Shown here: positions 43,001 through 54,465 of the stretch, piece after piece
How positions within the stretch are numbered: the stretch's first letter is position 1
Layout of the letters: every line of letters begins with the position of its first letter
Assembly: GCA_018806985.1 (NCBI GenBank)
Contig: JADANN010000319.1
Location: 434,001-498,000 of the forward strand
Source: Angiostrongylus vasorum
Taxonomy: Eukaryota > Nematoda > Chromadorea > Rhabditida > Metastrongylidae
Direction of reading: 5' to 3'
DNA length: 64,000 nucleotides
Notes under the pieces: model-generated
The model's input: only the letters and a program-made list of their open reading frames with translations
Database searches by the model: none
Told to the model about the DNA's origin: nothing
Program-made: the position numbers and the translations under genes

Positions 43001-43860
43001 TCCTTACCTTGCTTACTTCTTCGAGTTTCTCCCTGCTCTTTTTGGAATATTTCCATCTCTTCTGAGAACCGGAATCTTCCTAAAATACTTACGATTTGCA
43101 CAATGTTCCTGCAGATTTCACATGAATATCACTGCAATGATAATGTGGAAACAGTGTTAAAGAATGTTAATAACAACAATGATGACACGTAGCTCGACAA
43201 CTCGCACTAATTTTGGGTCAGTTACCGAACCACTTCTTCGCGGCGCGTGTGGCGCAGTGCTTGAAGGCGCCCTTGTGGAATCGATGACACAATGCGACAC
43301 ACACGTGGAATCGACCTTCGCGCCAATGGCCCACCAAGCCTTCCATCCCTTCGGGGTCGGCAAAATTGGTACCAGACTTGTCTGGGAGGATAGCAGCACT
43401 GGCTCGATACATCGGTAGGCCACCGCGAGTCAATGTAAAGGCCAGATATGCACTCATTCACCTCCAACGATACTTAACGTCAAATGCATGGCGGATCCTT
43501 CAGGGATTGATCAACGCCGAAAGCTTTAAGCTCTTTACCGAACCACATTTTTTTCTCAAAAGTAACCTAACAGGCGCTAATTCAATGCTAAATGATCATA
43601 ATTAACATAATAAAAACAGATCTTGTTGCTGTTTCTTGTTACAGCTTTATTGGAGTCATCTGTTGTGGCAGCATATGTCGATTACGATCTCGACTGCTTT
43701 AAGAACAAGCAGTCACCTAGTGCAAATCACTACTCGTTAATTTAACAGAAACATTAGTCACCTTAAATTTTTCCAGCGTTTCGAAACTTCGATTTTTTCG
43801 AGTGGGCAAGCGTGTTGAAGTGTTAGATGAGCTGGGTACGGCCATTCTCGCTTCACTCAT
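40035..43860 (-). CDS. Type II single-pass membrane protein, at least six exons
   Basis: Exons: 43762-43860 (ATG after an ATATTTTAG acceptor, MSEARMAVPSSSNTSTRLPT, donor GTGACT), 43017-43061, 42692-42932, 41729-41861 (donor GTAAGC), 40345-40413 and 40035-40139 (stop TGA). The first four join with matching phases. Residues 1-73 are polar and basic (FKKRWKYSKKSREKLEENRS). A membrane anchor follows (ANFVLVLLTCFSVSYLLLLN), then an outside part with PECCSSFWLRTTFYDASSGF and VFGTLRHEFTSC. The last two exons read HEFINVPKSKPVDWSIEQPK and FDTTSPSQQYETAVNHQGQR, ending WFTPMNAQV. The phase between exons four and five does not match, so one exon in 40414-41728 is missing from this model. A 46-nt GT..AG stretch inside exon three is treated as coding, because removing it gives an immediate stop. 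The fold is not recognised. Confidence 0.55.
40558..40617. repeat. 30-bp tandem duplication
   Basis: GATGATTCCTACCTCGAACA then GGATCCTTTT, twice in exact succession (starts 40558 and 40588). Confidence 0.95.
40820..40930 (+). repeat. SINE-D body fragment
   Basis: GACTTGGATAGCGGAGACAA then CGAATC and GGTCCAGACAATGCGTGA match the end of the D body. Confidence 0.45.
42037..42306 (-). repeat. SINE-A copy
   Basis: Begins GCTCTCGGCGTTGATCAATC and has CCTACCGATTTATCGAGCCA and GGGATCGATCCCATGTGA. It lies in the intron between exons three and four of the type II membrane-protein gene. Confidence 0.85.
43241..43540 (+). repeat. SINE-A with short insertion in head
   Basis: Near consensus, but GTGGAATCGATGACACAATG interrupts the head before ACACACGTGGAATCGACC, apparently a partial duplication of the B-box area. 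It lies in the first intron of the type II membrane-protein gene. Confidence 0.85.
43645..43745 (+). CDS. Candidate terminal exon on opposite strand
   Basis: Acceptor TTTCTTGTTACAG, then LLESSVVAAYVDYDLDCFKN then KQSPSANHYSLI and TAA (phase 1 in). It is located within an intron of the minus-strand gene, so one of the two models may be wrong, or the genes overlap. Confidence 0.3.
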
Positions 43861-43999
43861 CTAAAATATCTCAGTTTAAAAGATCCAAACTCATTAACTG
43901 GTCATCAACCATAGCGATCAAGCGGAGTTTCATTTTCTGAAGTGTCAGACATCGAAAATCACGCAGAACCATGAAATACAATTCACACACCAGTACTTC

Positions 44000-44687
44000 A
44001 TTTTGCGCTTGATATCGGCTTAGATTAGATATCAACTAGGTGGGTTGTGAAACAACGAGAGAAAAACCACGACAATTGGAAACTATTCTAACCAAAGTAA
44101 CTACTTAGAGACAAGAAGACGTAATTATATGTTTGTTCTGCAGTATTACTGAGTCACTGGGTGAAGCACACAGGTGTCCACAATGAAAAGTACCGTTCAT
44201 CAGGTCCGATGATGAAGCCAACTAACAAGGTTATGAGAGGACCAACTGAAGTGGATACTCGTCATTCCCGCACCAGTTATTGATATCTGTTTTGATTGAA
44301 CATGTAGGGTATGTCTTGCTCTATTTCCTTACAGCCATAACAACAAAATAGTTAAAAGTGCATTCAGTAGGTCTCCGTTACTTAAATATAACGTAATAAA
44401 AGCTGTTTGCAGAAGATTTTTTGCAATAGGACCCACCTTAATATATGCGGACGAAAGTGCCGGAGGTTGAGCGAAAAGACTGCAACTGTCTGCTGTTCTT
44501 CCAACTGTGAAGTGATCTTGGGCAAATTTCAAACCTCATATGGTAGTTGGGGGAAAAATATTCCTACTAGCATTAGCAAAATGGGAATTTGACGACTCAC
44601 TTCGGTTTCCTAGAGGGTATCCCATATTGAAAAACTGTTTATAGGGTGATATCCACACTTGATACTTGTATATCAGAGAGAGATTAA
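44000..44687. other. Unassigned
   Basis: No repeat family was recognised and the open frames (for example minus 44329-44532) lack splice context. Confidence 0.3.
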
Positions 44688-44862
44688 CCACCATGCGACT
44701 TTGATACCAGGACGGTGCTGGATCCTGGTACTGGTTTACTCTTAGCTAGCCTTCCTGATGGAAACGCCGGACTCCTTCTCAGCTTGAGAGACATGAATCC
44801 CCCGCTGAACATCGCAGTCCGACACCCAGGAGCACCTCTCAGGCACGATGAAGCGGTAAGCC
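44688..44862 (+). repeat. Repeat C, half element
   Basis: Runs from CACCATGCGACTTTGATACC to the head end (CACGATGAAGCGGTAAGCC). The AAGT-tail half is absent; the copy at 58650 breaks at nearly the same point. Confidence 0.85.
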
Positions 44863-45302
44863 TTTGGGAGCAATATCCGCACTATGAAATCGAATGGAAC
44901 CGGTAGCCTGTACACTATGTCTCTTTCAAAATTCTGAAGAAATCTCACTGAGTTCCTGTCTTCACATGAACAGCCGACCAACGATGTGGTGACGAACGAC
45001 TACGACACTCGACTAATGAAATGAATAGTAAGTAGGATGAATTCGAAATTGTCTGATCTAGTTCTTACTTTTCTTCAGTCATCATGAATGAACTTTACAG
45101 ACGAAATCAAACATTAAAGTAGCTCACAGGGACACATTAACCAGAAATTGTTCTTTAGTGTTTGCGTGTTTCCACTGTTTAGTCAACGATGTAGGTAAAA
45201 TAGATAATATGATGTAGGTGAGGTCTTGAAACACGAGATCGTGATAGTCTTGCGTGCTGGACTCAGTTAGCGACTCTCTATCGTGAAAGTATACAAAACA
45301 CA

Positions 45303-46450
45303 ACTGACAAACCTCGAAGACCTTCCAGCTTTTTCAACACTGAAGACCAAAGGCACACAGATTCCGTCCGGTCAGCAGGGCGTTGTACCTTCATCTTGAA
45401 TAGAGATCTTGCGAGCAGTGACACTCCTGTGCGTTTTTTTTTGCTGAAAGTACCCAATAGCTTAGATGAATCGTCCTACATGTGCGGATCTCACCGCATC
45501 CATTCTTTTCCGGAACTGCTAATTGTCAGCAGGCTATCACTGCAGAGCTCCACTTTGCTTTTGGATCTCCCTGATAATTTCGTTTTTATTCGTGATGTTC
45601 ACAAAAGTCACTCGTTCGCTTCAAGAATTCCGAGCGGTTTCTAAATAAACTGATGTGGGAATCTGCAACTGACTGAATTGTTGTCGTTTTCATGTGGTAG
45701 CACTCATAGGATGAGAAAAAGCCATGTTTTCCATTTAGAAGTATGTAACAGATCTTCTCACGAACGAACTAGCTAGTTGATAATTTGACTGGTAATTGAT
45801 GGTGCATTCTTTTCCGGTGGAATGTGCGTATGTCTAATTTGTCGAGGGCAGTCTTTCAACCCTCCTTTCAGGCAAAGCGCACTTTTTCTCGTCCTCAGTC
45901 TTTTATTTTTTCACAGATCAAAAGGTTCAGTGGTGTGTACCCAAGATTTATTGTCCATTATTTCCAAGATTTCCGCAGCACATTCCTTAGCACTTCGAAC
46001 TTTGTATTTATTTACATGAGAGTTCATGAGAAAAACTACTGAATGCCGAAACGAAAGCTGCTGAGGAGATTTTAGACATGGCAGATCCTCACTTCCGTTT
46101 ATTTAGAAACCGTTCGGAATTCTTGAAGTGGGAGAATGACTTTTGTGAACATCACGAATAAAAAACGACGAAATTATCAGGCAAATCTAAAGGTAGGTGG
46201 ATCTCTGCAGTGATAGCTGCTAACAATTAGCAGTCCCGGAAAATAATGGAAGCGGTGAGATCCGCACGTGTAAGACGACTCATCAAAGCGGGTGGGTACT
46301 TTTTCACAAAAAAACGCACAAGAGTGTCATTGGTAACTAGGTCCTTATTCATGATGAAGGTATGATGCCCTGTTGGTTTGACGGAATCTGTGTGTGAGTG
46401 GTCAGTATTGAAAAGCTGGAAGGTCCTCGAGGTTTGCCAGTTGTCACTAG
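45303..46450. mobile_element. Inverted-repeat element, about 380-bp arms
   Basis: 45303-45680 and 46065-46450 are inverted copies: ACCTCGAAGACCTTCCAGCT against AGCTGGAAGGTCCTCGAGGT, and AGAATTCCGAGCGGTTTCTA against TAGAAACCGTTCGGAATTC. The 385-bp centre has no transposase. Identity looks about 80%, so it is an old foldback or a non-autonomous DNA transposon. Target duplication is unclear. Confidence 0.8.
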
Positions 46451-46892
46451 CTTTGTTGAAATCTCAAACTCTCAAGTGTTTCCATAAACCAAGGTCCCGT
46501 TCGACTTGCCCTTAATCTCCAGTGAGTTAAGTGAGGCTATAAAACAGTGCATTAAAAAGTCCTCTTTAGAGAAATCGTTAAAAGTAATTGAAACACCACC
46601 GAACATTCTAAGATATCGCCAAAGCTGTTTGGTGTCGCACTGCTTTGGAAAATGAAGTCACTCGATTAGGATGAGGAAGGCATATGTACTGATAGAAATT
46701 TCTTATCAAACTTTCGTCTCACCGACGATCATCCTTTCAAGTAGTACCAACGAAGAGAAGACGATGATTGAGAATGAGCTCAACGAAGTGGGAAGGAAGA
46801 TCAGGCAACGTACAAATCGGAAGAACACCTAGTTCATGAAGAATCCACGGTGCGAAGGCGAAAAAGTCAAGCTAGAAAAAGTCCCAAGACAG
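46451..46892. other. Unassigned
   Basis: No gene recognised. ATCCACGGTGCGAAGGCGAA near 46852 resembles part of the SINE-D body. Confidence 0.3.
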
Positions 46893-46976
46893 ACTTTCTA
46901 TTAACTTCGGCATTGATCTATAATCCCACTGTTTTTTATTCGATGAGCAAACACGAAGTTAGTACTATAACCTGTA
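46893..46976 (+). mobile_element. PLE inverted terminal part
   Basis: Has the inverted stem-loop (ACTTTCTATTAACTTCGGCA) followed by GAGCAAACACGAAGTTAGTA. It continues at 47957 after an RTE insertion. Confidence 0.65.
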
Positions 46977-47956
46977 TCACCTGTAGTCCCGTTGGTCGTC
47001 GAGTGACTTGAGCGGGCGCCAGTAAATCTTCCATTTTTTCGCGTGCAAGAGTAGCCCAGTGGGTTCTGCTCACTCTAGGGACTCGTCGAGCATATCTTTT
47101 TTCTAGGCTTTTCGTGAAGAACTCACCATCGGGTCGGTGGTATTACTGCAGTGCGCTTAAGATCCCGAGGAATCCAGTCACTAACGGCTCTTCTCCATCG
47201 ATTGTCATTTGTACGCGTTACATGTTCGGCCCACCTTATCTTCGACTGTTACGGAACGGCATCTTTGACTTTCATCGTTGACACAGGTCGGAGCTTCGGA
47301 TCCCATCCCTTACTTGTGTGAAACGGCATACTCTAAGTATCGTCCCTTTGACTGCGCGTTCGATAACGCTGAGTGATTTTTTCATCCTGCTTACGCAGCG
47401 ACCAAGTTTCTGATGCATACGTTAGGGCAGGAAGTACCTTTGAGTCGAAAATGTGGGCACAGAGTCGGGTGTTCTTTGTTCTCTTCACTACATCCTCGAT
47501 GCTCTTGAAAGCTTCCCAAGCGGCTAGTTTCCTTCTGCTCAAATCTGTAGCTACTTCGTTCATCGTATTGATTTCCCGACCTAGATAACCGTAAAAGCAG
47601 CATTCAGAAATATTCATTTCGGTGAGACTGAATGGGGCATATGGAACCAATCCATTCTTCATGAACATCGTTTTTGTGAGATTTAGTTGAAGACCTATCT
47701 TTCCACAGGCTTTGTCAAAGTCGGCAAGCATCCGTTCCGCTTGGCTAATGTTTGGTGTTATAAGGACGATGTCACAGCACAGCGATGATGGTGTAATTGC
47801 CGACCATCGAATTTCACTCCCATATTATCCCATTCCAATGTTCGCATGACGTTTTGGAGGGTGGCAGTAAATAATTTTGGCGAAATGGTATCGCCTTGCC
47901 TAACAGCAATGGTGATATCTTGGTTGTGAAATTTTTGTACAGCTCACGAAGAAGTT
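46977..47956 (-). pseudogene. RTE family 1, 5'-truncated copy inside a PLE
   Basis: The minus strand reads from RT motif B (RQGDTISPKLFTATLQN) through a damaged FADD motif to SQAERMLADFDKACGKIGLQ, YLGREINTMNEVATDLSRRK, IEDVVKRTKNTRLCA and LPALTYASETWSLRKQDEK, ending in the DQRDYR stop. In place of the FADD codons the sequence is CGCTGTGCTGTGACATCG. One base is missing at about 47772-47780, which shifts the frame at the catalytic aspartates. GAAGTTAG-type direct repeats (about 17 bp, with 3-4 differences) flank the insertion. Confidence 0.85.
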
Positions 47957-48840
47957 AGCATTACAACATTTATCAGCACACTCCCAGGAATACTCAGGAG
48001 CTCCTTGTTGGTCTACATAACGCACGGCATAACAGCACGTACATGAACGATTCCTTCCACGTTACCGCACTTTATACTAACGTGGCAGATGACTCTATTA
48101 TACAAGCTATCTTCGAACTCTTTATGTAATACCAAGGAACAATAAATATGTATGGCTTCTCTATTCAGCAGCTCATGGCTTTCCTGAAGGAGTGAATGAA
48201 CTATTCAGTCTTTAGGTGCTTTGCCAAGTAGTTCACACAAGAAAGGGTTGGCAGTGGGACAGCGACAGGCCTCAAACCTAGCCATTACCTTTTGATAACT
48301 TACCTTATGACTAAGGTGGAAGCACCACTTGTTGATTTTCTTCCATTATTCTACTGTAGATATATAGATGACTGGGGTATCATCTGCTCACGAGATTGAC
48401 AAATGTTGTGAGCTGTTGAATGAACAGTCAGAGTAGGTTAAGTTCACCCAAAAAAGCTGAAAGAAAGCTGACTTCCATTCTGGAACTTCCAATTTAACCT
48501 TTCCGAAAACGGCTAAATCACGAAGTCTTAGCGAAAGCGAAGTAGCAAAAACATGCTGGTCCATCATCTCTCCTTTCAACCCCTCACACACAACAAGAGC
48601 GCTTGCAAAAAATATATTTCTAACAGCCACCAGTGCAAGCACAGCAAGAGAGCAGAAGGAGGATTCCCTAAAACTTGGTGTGGCAAAAAGCCATTTCTAA
48701 CACCTAAGGGTACGTGTGGAGGAAAAGCACGCCCCCAAACGATAATTGAAGCGAGAATAAGGTCCCGTTCATCCTCCGTTTCATTTCCAGTGAAATAAGT
48801 GCAGCTACAAAAACGTTGCTGCAGGAGGCGAGCCTAGCAA
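47957..48840 (+). pseudogene. Penelope-like reverse transcriptase relic
   Basis: After the pLTR block ACAACATTTATCAGCACAC, the plus strand reads MNDSFHVTALYTNVADDSII with QAIFELF (palm motif A region), GTINMYGFSIQQLMAFLKE, a broken motif B (VGSGTATGLKP for RGLAMGQRLAP), then TKVEAPLVDFLPLFYCRYID with DWGIICS (motif C). A decayed continuation follows (KKAERKLTSILELPI; AKNIFLTATSA). Stops and frameshifts abound. The part between terminal repeat and palm is deleted. Confidence 0.8.
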
Positions 48841-49330
48841 TGCTAGTGATGCCGATTTATTTTACCACAAGTTCACATATTTTGTGGCAGCTTTTGCTCG
48901 GTGAACGGTAGTGGAAGTCAAGTTGTCTTCAGCACTAGTCGTTCTTTTTGCCTGTGATTTCACTCGCCAGAGTCAGCGCTTTGCATTCAACCTTCACGAA
49001 TCGAACGACTGGTTAAACAAGTTTTTTTGCCTTTAATAGTTTTTTATGTGTGCAAATCTTTTACACCTAATAAAGAGTTTGCGCGGGAAAGCAGCATCAA
49101 CGGAAATCCTTTTTTAAATTTTTTGAACGCTTTAAAGCGGCTCAAGGAGGCAACAGAAATCGTTGGTAAACATGTGATCATCTTCCGCATCAGTTGTAGC
49201 ATTCGGCGAGACCTGTGCCATGTAGATCTCCTTCCCTTTATCAAAAATTTTAGAGCACTGCGTTTACATTCTGTTGGCCAAATATATATGCATATATATA
49301 TATATATATGTTTATTTATTTATTCATTTA
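48841..49330. other. Mostly unassigned, AT microsatellite at right
   Basis: Contains the small coding candidate at 49132-49221 and an AT run at 49284-49310. The 144-codon plus-strand frame over 49027-49461 runs through the AT repeat into a SINE-A and is not accepted. Confidence 0.4.
49132..49221 (-). CDS. Candidate short coding end
   Basis: The frame from ATG reads MAQVSPNATTDAEDDHMFTN then DFCCLLEPL and TAA, open a further eight codons upstream (DKGKEIY). It could be a terminal exon ending in an acidic, cysteine-containing tail. No acceptor is convincing. Confidence 0.3.
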   Translation of the reverse strand: MAQVSPNATTDAEDDHMFTNDFCCLLEPL

Positions 49331-49616
49331 CCATGTGTGCCGCAGTGGTTGGAGGCGCCACTGCGACGCACGCGTGGAATCGATTCCCGTGCTCATGGCC
49401 CACAAAGCCTTCCGTCCCTCCGGGGTCCGCTCATTGGTACCAGACTTGTCTGGGAGCATAGCAGCAATAGCTCGATACTTCGGTAGGCCACCGCGAGTCA
49501 TTGTAAAGGGCAGATATGCATTCAATTACCTCCAACGATACCTAATAAAGTCGGATGCATGGCTCATCTCTCAGGGATTAATCAACGCCCAAAGCTTTAT
49601 CCTTTTATCCTTTTAC
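49331..49616 (+). repeat. SINE-A copy
   Basis: Full length and close to consensus (GCCGCAGTGGTTGGAGGCGC, GTGGAATCGATTCCCGTGC, ATCAACGCCCAAAGC, TTTATCC end). Confidence 0.9.
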
Positions 49617-49959
49617 CACAGATATCCCTCTTGACACGGATCTTCCACATAGCGGAATCTTATTCAAATCAGTCGTTAAGCTACGTGGCGCCTCGCGAAG
49701 TTGCGGATAGAGAGTGGTAGTGAATCAAGGAGACTTGGTGCTTTTCTAAGAAGCAGATAGATCCAGAGGAAGGACTCCCCTCTTTTTGCTGCGTTGGTTT
49801 GGCACATACCTTCTGTGTTTACAGACACGTACCCATGCATGCTTGCGTGGGTGTGTTTGCGTTCGTGCGAATTGTATTCTACGAGTCAGTGAGACAAAAG
49901 CCCGCTATCAAGTAATAGGGAAGTATATAGGAGTCGGTTAGGAGTCATCTCAAAGAAAT

Positions 49960-52660
49960 AGGCTCCATGTCCACTCTGGGAGAGACTGCCAGCTTACCCA
50001 TGATTACGTCGAATCCCACGTTCAGATCTGAGCAAGCTATAAATAGGAGTCAAAAAGCTAAACACAGGAAAAGAAACGGGTTTCATTACCGTGACACCTG
50101 AAAAGCACGCGAATCGCCAGCTTTGGGTAGGACGAATGCGAAGAGGCTGCTAAAATCTCAGGGCCAATGGATGCTGCCTGGATTGTAAAGGACTAAAGTG
50201 ACGATCTGCACCTATGATGAACGCACACTTGCACCTGAGTCCTCGATAAAGGACTTGATCGTGCTGTTGAGAAGTATAAGGTATGACGTATCGGAGTGGC
50301 CGAGATGAAAAGACGCTGCTCATTCAGAACCGTCTATAACATCGGATATGAACTGATTTTTTGGAACAACAGAAGACAGCTGTATCGGAATTTTAGTCAT
50401 CAGCACGAATTTGAGCGCGAAAATCGACTGATTCGAGCAGCAAACAACCCGAACCGGAAATTTAGGGTTGAAGAGATGTGGAAAACCAACGGCTGTGACA
50501 TTATTCACAGCGTACGCACCGACAACTACCCATGACCGCTATTAAGTCGAAGCGATCCATATGGACTCGGTGGAAGTCTACAGAGAAGGACATACATTTC
50601 TGGAGGTCATCATTGGAGACTTTAACTCTAAGACTGCGCACAGAAGGACGCCTGAGGAACGCCATATTGGGAGTCTCGGATTAGAAGCGAAAGAGCGGCG
50701 TGAGCTGCCTCACAAGTTCATCATGACGACCAACTCATTCATGTCAAAGTACAATTCTAGAACTCTCGCTCTCAACACTCGACGAGGGGATCTCCGTTTG
50801 GTGAGCACCATAACCAAACATACCACTTCGTAGTAAATCAAAGGTTTTGCCTAACCGATGTAGCTACTGTTCCAAAATTCTACATGGAGTCGGACCATCG
50901 CCTATTTAGTGCAAGATTTTACTTGCCGCGGAAAAGAGAAAAAGCCGTCGAATACAAAAAACGAGGTTTTAAAACCACCATAAACTTGGACTTATTCAGT
51001 TCGTTAGTCGGCTGATGGGAAGATGCCGCTCTTGGGGACACCGACGAGGAATGCGGTCGGATAGAAAACCAAGATGATTGCACTCCGGCGCTCAGACGGA
51101 ACAGTTACTGCGTCCGAAGAGGACATGGAGATCATAATTTATGACTGTTAATCGGATCTCTTCAGTAGAAACGTTTTTGTGCCTTCATACAAATGCACGA
51201 TTTATATGCTGTGCCACCGGACTTCCCTTTCCACATCCAACATGATACTTCGTCGATGAAAAATCGAGCAACACCAGATCCGACGGAATAAGATCTGAAA
51301 ACCTGAAGAACTTTCCGCCAGTCTTCGTAAACACACTAGCTCGGCTGTTCACACGTTACCTGATCGAATGTAAGGTCCCTACCCACTAGAAGACCAGCAA
51401 GACCGTGTTATTGTTAAAGAAGAGTGACCTACAGGATATCGGCAACTACCGCCCAATATACTTGCTGACTATCGTCTACAAACTTTCCACTGGAGTCATC
51501 CTAAACAGGATTGACAAAACACTGGACGAAGGACAGCCATGTGAGCAAGCAGGGCTTCGAAAAGGATTGAGTAGGATGGACCACTTCCATACGATAACAA
51601 GTCTCAATAAAGTATCGCGAGAGTGCAAAAGACCGCTTTGTTTGTATCTCTTTCATCGATTTAAAGAAACTTTAAAATTCTGCTGAGATAGAAGCACTTA
51701 TGAAAAGCCTTAATCAGTGTCAAAAACACGGTAAGGCAAGGCAATACTATGTCACGAAAATTATTTACTCCCACCCTCAAGAATGTCACAAGAAGATTGG
51801 AATGCGAAAAAAGAGTGAAAATGGGTGGTTGGCAATCACCCATGCTGATGATATCTCTCTTCTAACACTATGGGCTAGCTTTGCGAAACGAATGGTTGCC
51901 GAGTTTTAGAACGTTTCTGGCCAGATTGGTCTTCGACTAAATCTCACAAAGCGATTGCTGAACAAGAAAACAGACGCCTTTATAAATCTCATAAATTAAA
52001 AAGCAATGTTTGCGAGGAACGGAATGCTTTCTCATGCCCCACTCAGACTCAGTCGAACGAAGACCTCCAACTGTTTCATTTACTTCGTATCCTTGTTGAG
52101 CAAACACGAGGTTTTATTTTTTATTCTTTATTCACGAACCAGCTGACGTTTCGGCGGATTTCGCAAGGAATTAGTTCTAGAGTTCAGCAGAAGGAAGCGA
52201 GCAGCTTGCAGAGGTTTCAAGAGCATCGAGGATGTAGTGAAAAGAAGAAAGAACACACGACTCAGTGCACACTTTTTTCGACTGCAGATTCTTGCTGTCT
52301 TAATGTATGCTTTGGAAACCTGGTCGCTATTTAAGCAGGATGAAGGACTGCTCAAAATTATACAGTGCGCATTTGAAAGGACGATGTTAGCAGTATCCCG
52401 TATCACGCAGGTGAGGGAAAGGTTCCGATCCATGTCAACGATCAAAATCGAAGACGCCATTCTGTACGCCAAACTTTCGAAGACAAAATGGACCGAACAC
52501 GTAATGCGAACGAACGATAACTGATGGAAAACAACCTTAATGACTGGATTCCTTGCGATGTCAAGGGTACTGCAAGAAGACCACCGACACCAAGGTCAGA
52601 GTTCTTTATGAAAGTGCTAGATGAAAGTTATTACGCACAACGAGTCCCCTGGAGGGGTCC
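49960..52660 (+). pseudogene. RTE family 1, long damaged copy
   Basis: This is the longest retrotransposon copy. The endonuclease begins near 50197 (VTICTYDERTLAPESSIKDL) and includes EVIIGDFNSKTAHRRTPEER at 50600-50680. A fragmented linker follows. Reverse transcriptase blocks: 51405-51690 (KSDLQDIGNYRPIYLLTIVY, LDEGQPCEQAGLRKGLSRMD); a short piece with HADDISLLT near 51840 in place of the FADD motif; and 52237-52524 (MYALETWSLFKQDE, ISRITQ-like block, KTKWTEHVMRTNDN). Stops and frameshifts are frequent and a PLE fragment sits at 52092-52164. It is certainly inactive. Confidence 0.85.
52092..52164. mobile_element. Half PLE hairpin inside RTE
   Basis: TCCTTGTTGAGCAAACACGA to AGCTGACGTTTCGGCGGATT then TCGC. 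The copy stops in the middle of the ribozyme-like core and RTE coding sequence resumes. Confidence 0.7.
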
Positions 52661-53041
52661 CTGTCTTCCACTTCCCACTCATTAGGCTTAAAACGCTAAA
52701 GCTTCTGCAAAATTGCGACGGCATTGATCGGACAGCATAGAACAGATTATTATAGTATGCTTATTTATGCAAGTAGCACGAAGATAATGGAAAATAAAAC
52801 TTGAAAAAGATTAAATAAACGGCACTCTAAAAAGTAGCTGCCCCAAAAATTCACATGAGGAGCGCAAAGAATAAGAAGATGCTGAAGACAAAAAACCACA
52901 TGCACAGCACAACATTTTATTCGGTGCAAAGCAGTTCGCAGAGCGGCATACATAAGAACGTTCCTGCTTTCTCGAATACTTCATAATGTTAATGTCGACC
53001 CTTTTTTAGCAAAGTGACTTTTCACAATCCTCCCCTACGGT
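52661..53041. other. Unassigned
   Basis: 3' flank of the RTE copy; nothing recognised. Confidence 0.3.
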
Positions 53042-53419
53042 CGGTGTACCGCCTCATCGTGGCTGGGAGGTGTTCCAGGGGTGTCGGACTGCGATGTACA
53101 AGGGGGGATTCGTCCCTCCCGCAGGGTCTCCCAAGCTGAGAAGGAGTCCCGTGTTTCCATCAGGAAGCCTAGCTAGGAGTAAACCAATACCAGGATCCGC
53201 CATCGTCCTGGTATCAAAGTCGCATGGTGGCAAATCTCCCTCTGATCCACAAGCGCTGCGACTGCCTGTCGTGGTGACGACCTGGGGGCAGACTTTGGAC
53301 AGGCTCTCCTCGGGATTCCAGGGAACCACAATGGCTTAACCAGCAAATCTCCGAGAAATGGTGATTATGTTGAGGTCCGCACAACTAGTGATGACGGGCC
53401 GTTCAGGTATCAAGTAAGT
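53042..53419 (-). repeat. Repeat C, full copy
   Basis: Sense runs from GTACCGCCTCATCGTGGCTG to TATCAAGTAAGTATC. The head has a B-box-like GGGGGATTCGTCCC about 50 bp after GTGGCTGGGAGG. Confidence 0.9.
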
Positions 53420-54097
53420 ATCAAGAATTTCACAATACTTGCACGACACACTTATCGACGACATGAACATCGCTCTTGACGCGTACATTGTACGCATTCG
53501 ACATCATGACACAAGCTAAGAAATACCAATCGATCTCATCTCTTTCACCAGCAGCTGGAACAACACAGGATCTTCCAAGCTAATGGAAATAAGAATGAAT
53601 AGAAGAGTGGAAAATTGCCGCCGTTGCCTCATCAAGAGTTCTTACCTCTCCAACCTCGCAGAACACAGGAAGTAATTCGCCACCATATTAACGAATATCG
53701 AATTCTTTTCCTGTTTCCCTCCTCTCCCAGGGTAGGCAACATAACATTCTCTCATTCTTGAACACGTTCAAAAAGCTCCGATGTAAATTTCCTAAGATGT
53801 GGCCCAGAATCTAAATAAACCCTAACACGAAATTTTTTCCTGACGAAAACTCTTCTGCAACATGGTTTTTGACCATTTTATAGAAGAGTTCACGAACACT
53901 TGATGAAGGAAAAAGAATAACTCTTATGAAATATTGCTTCTATAAACCTCAACATATGTTGTTCCTAAATTTCTGCAAAAGTGTATGGCCTCCCCTTCGC
54001 TTATCATCAACTGGAGAAGTTCCTCCAACAGTCGAATAACTCTGTACGAAAGGCTTTTCGGAAAACGGGACAACTCACAGAGCACCATTTACCTCAC
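53420..54097. other. Unassigned, one weak exon
   Basis: Minus 53656-53746 is open to a donor-like AGAG|GTAAGA (FVNMVANYFLCSARLE); no family, low weight. Confidence 0.25.
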
Positions 54098-54465
54098 TTT
54101 ATACTTGAATGGTCCGTCCTCACTGGCTGTCCGGGTCCCAGCACAATGTCCATTTTTCGGAGGTTTGCAGGTTTAGCCATTGTAGTTCTCTGCAGTCCCG
54201 AGGTCAGCCTGGCCAAAGTCTGTCCCAGGTCGTCCCCACCACAGGCAGTCGCCACCCTTGCCGATCAGAGGGAGATTTGTCATCATGCGACTTTGATACC
54301 AGGACGGTGGTGGATCCTGGCACTGGTTTACTCCTAGCTAGGCTTCCTGATGGAAACGCCGGACTCCTTCTCAGCTTGGGAGACTTTGCCAAGGGGATCG
54401 CCCCGCTGTACATCGCAGACCGACACCCAGGAACACCTCCCATCCACGATGAGGCCGTAAACCGT
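54098..54465 (+). repeat. Repeat C, full copy
   Basis: Antisense copy starting at TATACTTGAATGGTCCGTCC and ending CACGATGAGGCCGTAAACC. The 119-codon frame across it recurs in other copies and belongs to the repeat. Confidence 0.9.

Noticed and set aside
49284..49310. AT dinucleotide run as a regulatory element
   Set aside because: A simple microsatellite next to a SINE; no evidence for function.
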